Source of the DNA: Variovorax sp. YR216 | GTDB lineage: Bacteria; Pseudomonadota; Gammaproteobacteria; Burkholderiales; Burkholderiaceae_C | Direction of reading: 5' to 3' | Length of the DNA stretch: 64,000 bases | NCBI RefSeq assembly: GCF_900107745.1 | Contig: NZ_FNRO01000010.1 | Location: 62,001-126,000 of the forward strand | In this document: positions 27,202-38,305 of the stretch, one piece after another | How the letters are laid out: each line of letters starts with the position of its first letter | How positions within the stretch are numbered: position 1 is the first letter of the stretch | Position numbers and translations under genes: made by a program | Notes under the pieces: model-generated | Database searches by the model: none | Told to the model about the DNA's origin: nothing | What the model saw: only the letters and a program-made list of their open reading frames with translations

Positions 27202-28173
27202 TCAGTCCAGCTTGATGTCGCCCTTGCGAATGACCTCGCCCCACTTCGCGTCCTCCTTCTTGAGGAAGGCCGCGAACTCCTCGGGCGTGGAGCCGACGGG
27301 CTGCGCGCCCAGGTCGCTCAATCGCTTCTGCACCTCGTCCTCCTTCAGGACTTCGACCACGGCACGCTGCAGCTTGTCGGTGATCTCCTTCGGCGTCCTG
27401 GCGGGCAACAACATGCCGTTCCATTCGAAGGCCTCGTAGCCTGGAATGACGGTCTCCGCGACAGTCGGCACATCGGGCAGGCGAGGCGATCGTTTCGGCG
27501 ACGACACGGCCAGCGCACGAAGCTTGCCTGAACTGACGAGCGGGTAGCTTGCGGCCACTGTCGCGAACATGAAGTCGACCTGTCCGCCCATCACATCGGT
27601 GATGGCCGGCCCGCCGCTCTTGTAGGGCACATGGACCATGTCGAGGCCCAGCTTCTGGCGGAACAGCTCCGACGCAAGGCGCTGCACCGTGCCGCTGCCA
27701 CCCGAGGCGAAGTTCACCTTGCCGGGCTGCGCCTTGGACCTGGCGACCAGATCGTTGACCGTCTTGAACGGAGAGTCGGCCTTGACGATCAGTGCATTGG
27801 GCGCGAGCAGCACCAGCGACAACGGCTGCAGGGCGTCCGCGGCGAACGGCATCTTTGGAAAGAGGTGCGGATTGATGGAGTAGGGCGTTGCGTCGTACAG
27901 CACGGTGTAGCCGTCGGGCGCGGCCTTGGCGACGTAGGCAGCGCCAATGGTGCCGCTGGCGCCAGCGCGGTTGTCGACGATCACGGTGGCCCCGAGCTTG
28001 GCGCCCAGCCGCGCGGAAACGACCCGTGCGACCGCATCCGCAGCGCCGCCCGGCGCATAGGGCACGACGACGGTGATGGTCCGATCGGGATACGCAGCGT
28101 GCGCAGCGAAGGCAGCGAGCGCAAGGGCTGCGACGACGGCGCGGCTTGCGAACGAGAACTTGAACGAAGACAT
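27202..28173 (-). CDS. Bug/TctC-family solute receptor (second carboxylate operon, 1)
   Basis: A 323-residue periplasmic receptor. The signal peptide ends at AAHA (about residue 26) before the TVVVPYAPGGAADAVARV and APDGYTVLYD motifs. The ATG at 28173 has GGAA 8 bp upstream; the frame extends to 28215 without support. It ends 5 bp before the amidohydrolase start, indicating co-transcription. Its binding loop VDNRAGASGTIG is intact. Confidence 0.88.
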   Translation of the reverse strand: MSSFKFSFASRAVVAALALAAFAAHAAYPDRTITVVVPYAPGGAADAVARVVSARLGAKLGATVIVDNRAGASGTIGAAYVAKAAPDGYTVLYDATPYSINPHLFPKMPFAADALQPLSLVLLAPNALIVKADSPFKTVNDLVARSKAQPGKVNFASGGSGTVQRLASELFRQKLGLDMVHVPYKSGGPAITDVMGGQVDFMFATVAASYPLVSSGKLRALAVSSPKRSPRLPDVPTVAETVIPGYEAFEWNGMLLPARTPKEITDKLQRAVVEVLKEDEVQKRLSDLGAQPVGSTPEEFAAFLKKEDAKWGEVIRKGDIKLD

Positions 28174-28211
28174 GGTGTGGATTCCGGTTTTAGAAGAGGG
28201 CGGTTCTGTGG

Positions 28212-29210
28212 TCACTCGGCCTTGATGTCGAGCTCATGTGCGAGCTGCCTGTAGCTCTGCACTTCGCGCTGGAGCTGGTCGCCGAATGCGGAGCCGCATA
28301 CGCTCTGCGACTCCATACCCAGACCCTTGAGCTTCTCCTGCGTGGCTGGGGCTTGCGCGAATGCCTGCGCCGTCTTTTGCAGCGTGGCGACAACCTCGGG
28401 CGGCGTGCCCGCCGGCGCAAGCAATCCATACCAGATGTCCGCCCGGTAGCCCTTCACGCCGGCCTCCTCGAACGTGGGCACCTGGGGCAGCAGCGACGAG
28501 CGCTGTGGCGACGCCACGGCGAGGGCGGTCAGCTTGCCGGCCTGGATCTGCGGAAGAACCGAACCCAGCGTGGCGAAGGAGCTGTCCACCTGCCCGCTCA
28601 TCAGGTCCGTGACGACTTGCGCTGCACCCTTGTAAGGGATGTGGTTCATGCGGGTGCCGGTCAGGCGGGTGAACTGCTCGCTCGCGAAGTGGCCCGAGCT
28701 ACCGGTACCGGGCGTTGCGTAGGTGCGCTTGCCGGGCTCGGCCTTCACTTGCTGAAGGAAGGCGGCAACGTTCGGCGTCTTCATCGACGGGCCCACGACG
28801 AGCACCGTCGGACTCACCGCCACCGTGCAAATCGGTACGAAGGAGCGGACGGAATCGAACTTGACCCGCGCGCTGTAGAGCGCCGGGATCATGGTGTGGT
28901 TCGTTGCGCCGACGAGCAGCGTGTAGCCATCGGCAGGTGCACTCGCCACGGCCTCGGCCGCGAGAATCGTGTTGGCGCCCGGCTTGTTGTCGATCACGAA
29001 GGGCTTGCCGAGCGACCGCGCCGCGAAGTCGGCGAAGGCCCGCGCGACCACATCGGTCGGCCCACCGGCCGAGAAGCCGACGATGACTCGCACGGGCTTG
29101 GAGGGGTAGTTGGCCGCATCCGCGTGAGCAAGCGGAATGGCTGCGGCAAACAGTGCCGCAGCCAGGCACGCGTTCCGGCGCGAGGTCGCGGAATGTCTTG
29201 GGTGATGCAT
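28212..29210 (-). CDS. Bug/TctC-family solute receptor (second carboxylate operon, 2)
   Basis: A 332-residue receptor. The long N-terminal leader MHHPRHSATSRRNACLAAAL is followed by a hydrophobic core ending AHADA, and an Arg pair precedes it. Motifs are VRVIVGFSAGGPTDVVARAF, with a Gly replacing the usual Pro, and PADGYTLLVG. GGAG lies 8 bp before the ATG at 29210. It is separated from the next receptor by 38 bp. The two differ through most of their length. Confidence 0.87.
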   Translation of the reverse strand: MHHPRHSATSRRNACLAAALFAAAIPLAHADAANYPSKPVRVIVGFSAGGPTDVVARAFADFAARSLGKPFVIDNKPGANTILAAEAVASAPADGYTLLVGATNHTMIPALYSARVKFDSVRSFVPICTVAVSPTVLVVGPSMKTPNVAAFLQQVKAEPGKRTYATPGTGSSGHFASEQFTRLTGTRMNHIPYKGAAQVVTDLMSGQVDSSFATLGSVLPQIQAGKLTALAVASPQRSSLLPQVPTFEEAGVKGYRADIWYGLLAPAGTPPEVVATLQKTAQAFAQAPATQEKLKGLGMESQSVCGSAFGDQLQREVQSYRQLAHELDIKAE

Positions 29211-29284
29211 GTCTTGTCTCCTACTGGTGCAGCACGAACCTGTCGCGCTGCGCATGTGCGAATCGAGCATCGGTGTTCCCTTGT

Positions 29285-30199
29285 TCAAGCGTGGGCAAGA
29301 ACGGCGAGCAGATTCCGGGCGGCACCGACGCCCATGTTCACGTAGGCATCCGCGGTGACGCCGCCGATGTGCGGGCTCATCACGATGCGTCCCTGCTTCT
29401 GGAAAGGGTGGCCGGCGGCAAGGGGTTCGACCGCGAAGGAGTCCAGGCCGGCACTTGCGACCTGGCCCGACTCCAGCGCGGCGAGCAGCGCGTTCTCGTC
29501 GACCAGTCCGCCACGCGCGGTATTGACGATGATCACGCCCCGCTTGCACTTCGCGAGCGCGGCGGCACTGAGCATGCCGCGGTTGTCGTCGGTGAGCGGG
29601 CAGTGCAGCGACACGACATCCGATTCGCGCCAGATGACTTCAAGGTCCACGACCTTGATGTAGGACGGCACATCCTTCGCGTAGGGGTCGAAGCCGATCA
29701 CGCGCATGCCCATGGCGTCAGCCATCTTTGCGAAGCGTTGGCCGATGGCGCCGAGGCCGATCAGGCCCACCGTCTTGCTGCCGAGCTCGAGGCTCTTGTG
29801 GGTCGCCTTGTCCCAGTGACCGTGGTGCATGCGATCGTTGAGCTCGACCACGGACTTGGCGCAGGCCAGCATGAGCGCGAGCGATTGCTCCGCCACGGCG
29901 GCAGCATTCGCGCCGACCGCTGCCACGACCTCGATGCCGCGCGCCTTGGCTGCCACTCTGTCGATCGTGTCCGTCCCGGTGCCGTGCTTGGCGATGACCT
30001 TCAAAGCAGGCGCTGCGTCCATCATCGCGGCGGTGACCTTCCCATATCGCACGACGATTGCGACGGGGTTGTGTCTCCTGCACAGGGCGATCACGTCCTC
30101 TTCAGTCGGCGACTTGCCTGCGTAGACCATGTCGTAGCCTTCCAGCAATTCGAGAGCCTGTGGCGCGAGATCCGCGCCCGTCACGACGATGACGCTCAC
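29285..30199 (-). CDS. D-isomer 2-hydroxyacid dehydrogenase (second carboxylate operon)
   Basis: A 304-residue enzyme with Rossmann motif GLIGLGAIGQRFA, catalytic Arg in NTARGGLVDENAL and His in SPHIGGVTADA. The start is a GTG at 30199 whose last bases overlap the upstream stop (GTGA), indicating coupling to the RraA-like gene. It is more similar in layout to phosphoglycerate-dehydrogenase-type enzymes than the dehydrogenase at 22.6 kb. Pairing with an RraA-like protein repeats the organisation of the first sugar-acid operon. Confidence 0.85.
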   Translation of the reverse strand: MSVIVVTGADLAPQALELLEGYDMVYAGKSPTEEDVIALCRRHNPVAIVVRYGKVTAAMMDAAPALKVIAKHGTGTDTIDRVAAKARGIEVVAAVGANAAAVAEQSLALMLACAKSVVELNDRMHHGHWDKATHKSLELGSKTVGLIGLGAIGQRFAKMADAMGMRVIGFDPYAKDVPSYIKVVDLEVIWRESDVVSLHCPLTDDNRGMLSAAALAKCKRGVIIVNTARGGLVDENALLAALESGQVASAGLDSFAVEPLAAGHPFQKQGRIVMSPHIGGVTADAYVNMGVGAARNLLAVLAHA

Positions 30200-30882
30200 A
30201 GCGATTCCCCTTCCTCGAGCACGCCGGCGGCACGCAGTGCTGCAGGCAGCCACCTGGAAGCGGTGTCGCCACGGTTGATGGCCTCCTGGCGCGCGGCTTC
30301 GTCCGCCAGCTTCTTGTCGGCGAGGGCCAGCATGGCGGGCGCTTTTGCCCGTTCGATCACGACCACGCCATCGGCGTCGCCGACGATCAAATCGCCCGGA
30401 TTCACCATGGTGCCGCCGGCGGAGATGGTGTGGTTGATGCGACCCGGCACGAACTTCGTCGGCCCGGCGGGGTTGAAGCCCGCGCTGAAGACCGGAAAGC
30501 CAAGCTCCAGCAGATCGAGCTTGTCGCGTATCGCGCCGTCGACGATCACGCCGGCCAGGCCCTGCTTCTTGCAGGCGCTGAGCATCAGCGTCCCCATCAG
30601 GGCGGCGGTCTGGTCACCCTTGCCGTCGATCACCAGGACGTCGCCGGGCCTGGCCAGCGCGATCGCTGCGTGGACCATCAGGTTGTCGCCCGGGCGTACC
30701 TCCACCGTGAAGGCAGGCCCGGCGACGGCCATGCTGTGGTGGACCGGGGCGACTCGGGCATTCATCGTGCCGCGACGGCCTGCGACATCCGCAAGGATGG
30801 CGGCCTGGAATGTCGCCGCCCTGGCGACGACGTCGGCGGATACGCGTTCGAACTCGCGAACGATTTCAGGAAGCTGACTCAT
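30196..30882 (-). CDS. RraA-like protein, probable 4-hydroxy-2-oxo-acid aldolase (HMG/CHA aldolase type)
   Basis: A 228-residue protein of the RraA/pyruvate-aldolase family. The sequence VIDGKGDQTAALMGTLMLSA is followed by GLAGVIVDGAIRDKLDLLEL, where the Arg-Asp of GAIRD and the preceding acidic residues form the divalent-metal site in characterised HMG/CHA aldolases. NPGDLIVGDADGVVVI is also typical. It is the promoter-proximal gene of a six-gene operon with a 2-hydroxyacid dehydrogenase, two receptors and two lactonase-like enzymes. It probably cleaves a 4-hydroxy-2-oxo acid to pyruvate or oxaloacetate. Confidence 0.78.
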   Translation of the reverse strand: MSQLPEIVREFERVSADVVARAATFQAAILADVAGRRGTMNARVAPVHHSMAVAGPAFTVEVRPGDNLMVHAAIALARPGDVLVIDGKGDQTAALMGTLMLSACKKQGLAGVIVDGAIRDKLDLLELGFPVFSAGFNPAGPTKFVPGRINHTISAGGTMVNPGDLIVGDADGVVVIERAKAPAMLALADKKLADEAARQEAINRGDTASRWLPAALRAAGVLEEGESL

Positions 30883-32887
<2,005 letters not shown>

Positions 32888-32929
32888 GGGTGTCGGCTCC
32901 TCGGGGCACGTCGTCGAGGATGGGTTGCA

Positions 32930-33865
32930 TCAGGCGATGTTCGTCGCGTTCACGGCCGCATCCATGTCGGCCACGGAGGCCAGGAAGATGCCGCGCAGCC
33001 AGGTGAGGCCCGGGTCATTGGAGCGGTACTTGTGCCATTGCATCGACTGCCTCATCTCGGGAAACGCGAGCGGCGGCTCGTGCAGCGTCACGGGCAGGCT
33101 GCGAGCCGCCATGCGCGCGAGACGCGAATGCACGGTCGCGATCCGGTCCGTGCCGACCACGAGTCCGGGCGCGGACGCGAAGCTGTAGGTCACGACTTCA
33201 TCGCGTCGGTCGAGACCGTATCGCTCCACCACCCAGCCTTCGAAGGACGTCGGGTGCGTGCTGGCAGGCTGCACGGAGACATGACCGGCGGCCGCGTAGT
33301 GATCGAAGGTGAGTGGTGCATGCGCGTACCTCCCGCGGTTCCACACCACGCAACTGAACGACTCGACGAAGAGCAGCTCCGTGGGGTGGTTGGGCGAGCA
33401 GTAGTCCAGCGGCATCACGAGAAGATCGACTTCGCCGCGTTCGAGCGGCCGCGCCGGTTCCTCGACTTGCGGCCGAAGCGCGAGGCGAACGCGGGGAGCC
33501 TTTGCATGCACCCGCGCGAGCACATGCGGCATCAAGGTCGACAGCGTGAAATCCGAGATGAAGATGCGGAACTCCCGATCGGATTCCGAAGGCACGAACT
33601 CGGGCTGCGTCGCGATCGAGGTGTCCACCCGCACCAGGACATCACGGACTGGGTCGCGCAGGACTTCCGCGCGCGGCGTCAGCTCCATCTTCCTGCCCAC
33701 CTGCACAAGAAGCTCGTCGTCGAAGTAGTCGCGCAGGCGGGAGAGCGCATTGCTCATCGCCGATTGGCTGATGTGCAGCCGCTCCGCCGCCCGGCTGATG
33801 CTCAGGTCGTTGAGCATCGCATCGAGGGCGACCAGCAGATTCAGATCCAGTTTGTTGAAGCGCAT
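32930..33865 (-). CDS. LysR-family regulator of the NodD/NahR type, divergent from the aromatic cluster
   Basis: A 311-residue LysR protein. The opening MRFNKLDLNLLVALDAMLND and helix-turn-helix ISRAAERLHISQSAMSNALS place it in the NodD/NahR/LinR subgroup, whose members respond to aromatic compounds. Effector-domain features such as LPHVLAR-like TLMPHVLARV and SVQPASTHPTSFEGWVVER fit. It diverges from a long catabolic operon beginning at 34088 across a 222-bp gap containing an ATC-N9-GAT site. It is probably the activator of that operon. Confidence 0.87.
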   Translation of the reverse strand: MRFNKLDLNLLVALDAMLNDLSISRAAERLHISQSAMSNALSRLRDYFDDELLVQVGRKMELTPRAEVLRDPVRDVLVRVDTSIATQPEFVPSESDREFRIFISDFTLSTLMPHVLARVHAKAPRVRLALRPQVEEPARPLERGEVDLLVMPLDYCSPNHPTELLFVESFSCVVWNRGRYAHAPLTFDHYAAAGHVSVQPASTHPTSFEGWVVERYGLDRRDEVVTYSFASAPGLVVGTDRIATVHSRLARMAARSLPVTLHEPPLAFPEMRQSMQWHKYRSNDPGLTWLRGIFLASVADMDAAVNATNIA

Positions 33866-33936
33866 GTGAGGGCCTCCCGCGTCGGCGTCGGATGGTACGC
33901 GGCGGCGCGTGACCTAGGGTTAACCCAAAAAGTATT

Positions 33937-33957
33937 TCCGAGATCGATAGCTCGGAT
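33937..33957. promoter_or_regulatory. Nod-box-like operator with dyad symmetry
   Basis: TCCGAG (33937-33942) and CTCGGA (33951-33956) form a perfect inverted repeat with 8 bp between. ATC at 33943-33945 and GAT at 33955-33957 give the ATC-N9-GAT arrangement known for NodD binding. It lies in the gap between the NodD-type regulator and the monooxygenase gene. A second palindrome, GGGTTAACCC, is at 33917-33926. Confidence 0.5.
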
Positions 33958-34087
33958 GGATACAAACAATTTTTCAGGAGCCAGGCGCCTTCCTATTCTC
34001 CCGCCACCTTCAACGAGAGGTGCAGGAGACAAAGGTGGCAACAGCGAGTGCGGCGCGGATCGATAGATCCTGCGCAGGGGATCGGTC

Positions 34088-35200
34088 GTGAGGCGTTTGG
34101 CGATCGCCATCGTCGGCGGCGGAATGGCCGGACTGGCTTGTGGTCTGGCCGCTGCGCGGGCTGGCGCGGACGTCCGCATTCACGAAGCGCAGGCCGTGCC
34201 GGGCGATGTGCCGTCGCATCACGTCGATGTCGTTCCCAACATGCTGCGCGATCTTGTTCGCCTCGGCGTCGGGGACGCATGCGTGCGTGCGGGCTTCCCC
34301 TATCGGCGCGTCACCGCGTTGAGCCAGCGCGGCACACCGCTGCTGTCGCTCGATGCGCCGCGTCTGGCCGGCCCCAGCCATCCTGCCGCCCTCGGGATGG
34401 TGCGGGCAGACCTGCATGCCGTGCTGGCGACCGCCGCGATGCAGGCGGGTGCGTGCCTTCGCTACGGCGTCCACGTCGCGGGACTTGCACAGGACCGATC
34501 GGGTGCGATGAAGGTCCTCGATACCGGCGGCGACGGCATGGTTGCCGATCTCGTGGTGCTCGCGAGCGGCGGGGCCGGCGCGTTGAGGGCGCAGGTGTTC
34601 GGCAGCGAACCGGTGGCGCCCGCTTCCAACGAATGGCTCTACTTTCTGGCAAGGCGCCCCTACGGCCTCGACGAGGCCATCCACGCGGCCACCGGCACCG
34701 GCGAGAGAGTCCATGTCGTGCCGGTGAACAGCTCCATCGTCGGCGTCCGGCTCTCTGCGCGGCGACCGCTGCCCGCGGTGACGCCCGAGAGCGTACGCGC
34801 GGCGATGGCCCGGTTTCCGGGGGCGCTCGGCGCGCTCGCAGAGCACATGGATGCGAGCCAGCCGGTGGTTCGTCGACTGATCCGTCCGGCATTGCTCGAC
34901 GCGCCCTGGACGCGCGGTCGCGTGATGGCTGTTGGTGATTGCGCGCACGCCTTGCCGCCGCACTTCGGCCAGGCCGCTGCCCAGGCCCTCGAAGACGCGA
35001 TCGTCCTGGGTGAGCTTCTGAGACCGGGTCGCGCGCCGGCGGACGTCGCCCAGGCCTGGTTCGAGCGCCGCCATCCGCGTGTGAAGCAGGTGATGTCCAT
35101 CGCGATGCGCGCCGCGCACTGGGACGAGGCGCCGGACATCGACACCGACTTCCTGCGGCTGTCCCGCGAACTCGACGAAGTCGTGCGAACGCCTGCGTAG
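34088..35200 (+). CDS. FAD-dependent aromatic monooxygenase-like protein (first of two in the cluster)
   Basis: A 370-residue group A flavoprotein hydroxylase. The FAD fingerprint is IVGGGMAGLACGL (residues 8-20), and the GD motif GRVMAVGDCAHALPPHFGQA is intact. The middle DG motif, normally G-A-D-G-x-x-S, reads VVLASGGAGALRAQV and lacks the Asp, which is unusual and might affect NAD(P)H or FAD contacts. The start is a GTG at 34088 with a G-rich ribosome site. It is the first gene of the operon divergent from the NodD-type regulator. It probably introduces a hydroxyl group onto the pathway substrate. Confidence 0.8.
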   Translation: MRRLAIAIVGGGMAGLACGLAAARAGADVRIHEAQAVPGDVPSHHVDVVPNMLRDLVRLGVGDACVRAGFPYRRVTALSQRGTPLLSLDAPRLAGPSHPAALGMVRADLHAVLATAAMQAGACLRYGVHVAGLAQDRSGAMKVLDTGGDGMVADLVVLASGGAGALRAQVFGSEPVAPASNEWLYFLARRPYGLDEAIHAATGTGERVHVVPVNSSIVGVRLSARRPLPAVTPESVRAAMARFPGALGALAEHMDASQPVVRRLIRPALLDAPWTRGRVMAVGDCAHALPPHFGQAAAQALEDAIVLGELLRPGRAPADVAQAWFERRHPRVKQVMSIAMRAAHWDEAPDIDTDFLRLSRELDEVVRTPA

Positions 35201-35255
35201 CGACGCCCCGTTCCCCCCAGATCCAACCATGAGTGAGAGAGAGAAAGAGGAGACC

Positions 35256-36923
35256 ATGCCCGACACATTGAATCACCGCCGAAGCCTGCCGCGCCCGAGT
35301 GCGCTGGCTGCCGCCGCGCTGCTCGCCTGCAACGGCAGCCATGCGTTCGAGTTCGACACTGGCAACCCGGACCTGAAGATCCGCTGGGACAACACCGTCA
35401 AGTACAGCGCGGCGCAGCGCCTCGAAGACCGATCGCCCGCGCTGTCCCGGACGATCATCGGCCGCAACGGCATCGTGGGCCCGAACAACATCAACCAGGA
35501 CGACGGCGACAACAACTTCGACAAGGGACTCATCTCCAGCCGCGTGGATCTTCTGAGCGAGCTCGACATGAGCTATCGCAACTGGGGCGCGCGCGTCAGC
35601 GGCGCCGCCTGGTACGACCAGGTCTACAACCGCAATACCGGCAACACCACGCTGACGTCCAACCACGTCCCCCGCTACGAGTTCCCGGACGACACGCGCA
35701 GGCTGATGGGTCGCGATGCCGAGATCCTGGACGCCTTCGTCTACGGCAACTTCGATCTCGGCGAGCGCCCGGCTTCATTCCGCCTGGGGCGTCACACGCT
35801 GCTGTGGGGCGAAAGCCTGTTCTTCGGGGCCAACGGCATTGCCGGCGGGCAGGCGCCGGTGGATCTCATCAAGTTGCTGTCGGTGCCGAACTCGACGTTC
35901 AAGGAAATTGCCCGCCCGACCGGGAAGCTCTCCGGCCAGACGCAGCTGACCGACGCGGTGTCTGTCGGCGCGTACGTCGGCTACGAATGGGACCCGACGC
36001 GATTGATGCCTGTCGGGTCCTACCTCTCCACGAGCGACGCGTTGGGGCCTGGCGCAGAGCGAATCATCGCGGGGACGACCAGCACGTTCATCCGCACGCC
36101 CGACCAGACACCCAAGAACGGCGGGCAGGGTGGCCTGCAACTGCGCTATCGCGCGGACCCCATCGACACGGACTTCGGTCTGTACGCGATCCAGTTCAAC
36201 TCGTACACGCCAAGCAACCTCTACACGACCTTGACCGGCGTTCCGCCGGCAGTGACTCCCTGCTGCTACCGATGGGTCTACCACGAGGGTATTCGTGCCT
36301 TCGGTGCGAGCTTCGCCAAGTCGATCGATCAATGGGGGCTCGCGGGCGAGGTCTCCGTGCGGGACAACATGCCATTGGCGAGTTCGGCTGCCACGGTGCT
36401 GCCGAGCGTGGGCGTGGGCACCACGTTCAGCAACAGCAATCCTGGCTACGCGGTCGGGCGTACCGGCCATGCACAGTTTTCCTGGATCGCCAGCCTGGGC
36501 CCGAGCTTCCTGTCCCGTGAGTCCAGCTTCATGGGCGAAATCGCCTGGAACACGCGGCTGAGCGTGACTGAAGGCGAGCGGTTCCTGAATCCCAATGCCG
36601 ACAAATCGGCGAGTGCCATCCGGGCCGTCTTCGCGCCCACGTATCGCCAGGCGCTTCCCGGACTCGATCTGACGCCCAGCCTGGGTGTCGGGTACACGGC
36701 CGGAAAGTCCTCCGCGCTCGGCCCTGCCTTCGGTCCCGACAAGGGCGGCGACGTGACCATCGGCCTGACGGGTGTCTACCTGAACCGGTGGACCGTGTCG
36801 CTCAACTACGTCCACTACTACGGGCCTGAAGGTTCCACCCTGGACAACAACAGCAACGCCCAATTCATGCAGGCGCTGAAGGACCGCGATTACGTCTCGC
36901 TGTCGGTACGCATCACTTTCTGA
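35256..36923 (+). CDS. DUF1302-family outer-membrane protein
   Basis: A 555-residue protein. After a Pro/Arg-rich start a hydrophobic segment (LAAAALLACNGSHA) forms a signal peptide. The mature part opens FEFDTGNPDLKIRWDNTVKY, the DUF1302 signature, and ends in a C-terminal phenylalanine (SVRITF) as expected for an outer-membrane beta barrel. The ATG at 35256, behind GAGGAGA, is preferred over the ATG at 35229. DUF1302, DUF1329, YCF48-like and RND genes recur together in catabolic clusters for hydrophobic compounds such as steroids, where they are thought to handle uptake or efflux. That role is inferred here. Confidence 0.85.
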   Translation: MPDTLNHRRSLPRPSALAAAALLACNGSHAFEFDTGNPDLKIRWDNTVKYSAAQRLEDRSPALSRTIIGRNGIVGPNNINQDDGDNNFDKGLISSRVDLLSELDMSYRNWGARVSGAAWYDQVYNRNTGNTTLTSNHVPRYEFPDDTRRLMGRDAEILDAFVYGNFDLGERPASFRLGRHTLLWGESLFFGANGIAGGQAPVDLIKLLSVPNSTFKEIARPTGKLSGQTQLTDAVSVGAYVGYEWDPTRLMPVGSYLSTSDALGPGAERIIAGTTSTFIRTPDQTPKNGGQGGLQLRYRADPIDTDFGLYAIQFNSYTPSNLYTTLTGVPPAVTPCCYRWVYHEGIRAFGASFAKSIDQWGLAGEVSVRDNMPLASSAATVLPSVGVGTTFSNSNPGYAVGRTGHAQFSWIASLGPSFLSRESSFMGEIAWNTRLSVTEGERFLNPNADKSASAIRAVFAPTYRQALPGLDLTPSLGVGYTAGKSSALGPAFGPDKGGDVTIGLTGVYLNRWTVSLNYVHYYGPEGSTLDNNSNAQFMQALKDRDYVSLSVRITF

Positions 36924-36944
36924 ATTTTCGACTGGAGACAAGCC

Positions 36945-38294
36945 ATGAAACTGCGCCTGATTGCGCCCCTGACGATCGTCGCTGCGGCGGTCGCAGCCTT
37001 CTCGGCCCACGCGGCCGTGACGGCTAACGAAGCTGCGACGCTGAAAACCAGCCTGACGCCCCTCGGCGGCGAAAAGGCCGGCAACAAGGACGGCAGCATT
37101 CCCGCCTGGTCCGGCGGCCAGACCACGCCCATCGCCGGAGACAAGCCGGGCGGTCGCCGCGGCGATCCATTCAAGGCCGAGAAGCCCCTGTACACGGTGA
37201 CCGCGGCCAACATGGCGCAGCACGCCGACAAGCTGACCGATGGCGTCAAGGCGCTGCTGCTCAAGTACCCGGACTCGTTCCGCCTCGATGTCTACCCGAC
37301 GCATCGCACAGTGGCTGCGCCGCAGTGGGTCTACGACAACACCTTCAAGAATGCGACCCGGGCCCGCATGGACGGGGACATCCCTTCCGGCACCTACGGC
37401 GGCATTCCGTTCCCCGTTCCCAAGAACGGCCTCGAGGCGATGTGGAACCACAAGCTCGCCTGGCGAGGCGCTTCCTGGCAGGCGGACTTCAACCAGTACC
37501 AGATCACGGCAGACGGCAAGGTCGTGCTCACCACGAGCGGCACGATCAAGCAGTCCATGCCCTACTACTACGAAGGCGGGGGACCGGACGAATTCGCCGG
37601 CTACTTCTGGACCGTCAACCTCGTGAACGACGGGCCGCCCATCCGTGCGGGGGAGATGATCGTCGGACGCGAGAACTTCGACGCCGACAAGTCTTCTGCC
37701 TACGTGTACCTGACCGGCCAGCGCCGCGTTCGCAAATTGCCGAACGCCTGCTGCGACACCCCGACGCCGGCCAGTGCGGGCCTGATGTCCTTCGACGAGC
37801 TGAGCGTGTTCTCCGGCCGGACCGACCTGTTCGACTGGAAGCTCGTGGGCAAGAAGGAGATGCTGATCCCCTACAACGAGAACCGCTTCCTGCAGGCAGC
37901 CGATGCGGATCTGATCAAGGGCCAGCATCTGAATCCGGACCATGTGCGATGGGAACTGCACCGGGTCTGGGTCGTGGAAGCCAGTCTGCGCCAGGGCCGC
38001 CGGCACCAGGCGCCCAAGGGCGTGTACTACCTCGACGAAGACAGCTGGCAGGCCATGCTCGGGGATCGCTGGGATGCCAAGGGCCAGCTCTGGAAGACGT
38101 TCTGGGGCTTCAACTACGTGATGCCCGATTTCCCCGGAGCGGTACAGCAGACCTTCGGCTACTACGACCTCCTTTCGGGCCAGGGCTACGTCTCCAACGT
38201 CCTGAACGACAAGGCTTATCACCACAAGCCGACCGCGCGCTGGCCGGAGTCGATCTTCACCGGCGAGGGCCTGGCAGCCCAGGGCGTGCGCTGA
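36945..38294 (+). CDS. DUF1329-family periplasmic protein (LolA/LolB-like)
   Basis: A 449-residue protein with a clear signal peptide (residues 1-23, ending FSAHA). Family sequences include TPLGGEKAGNKDGSIPAW near the start, KNGLEAMWNHKLAWRG and a C-terminal NKAYHHKPTARWPESIF-like end. DUF1329 proteins are predicted to have a LolA-like fold and probably carry a hydrophobic ligand across the periplasm. It lies 21 bp downstream of the DUF1302 gene. One atypical motif is the paired Cys in PNACCDTPTP. Confidence 0.85.
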   Translation: MKLRLIAPLTIVAAAVAAFSAHAAVTANEAATLKTSLTPLGGEKAGNKDGSIPAWSGGQTTPIAGDKPGGRRGDPFKAEKPLYTVTAANMAQHADKLTDGVKALLLKYPDSFRLDVYPTHRTVAAPQWVYDNTFKNATRARMDGDIPSGTYGGIPFPVPKNGLEAMWNHKLAWRGASWQADFNQYQITADGKVVLTTSGTIKQSMPYYYEGGGPDEFAGYFWTVNLVNDGPPIRAGEMIVGRENFDADKSSAYVYLTGQRRVRKLPNACCDTPTPASAGLMSFDELSVFSGRTDLFDWKLVGKKEMLIPYNENRFLQAADADLIKGQHLNPDHVRWELHRVWVVEASLRQGRRHQAPKGVYYLDEDSWQAMLGDRWDAKGQLWKTFWGFNYVMPDFPGAVQQTFGYYDLLSGQGYVSNVLNDKAYHHKPTARWPESIFTGEGLAAQGVR

Positions 38295-38305
38295 AGGAGC
38301 AGGGC

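Noticed and set aside
35775-38225. 816-codon minus-strand frame opposite the DUF1302 and DUF1329 genes
   Set aside because: Both plus-strand proteins have signal peptides and family motifs; the antisense product shows none.
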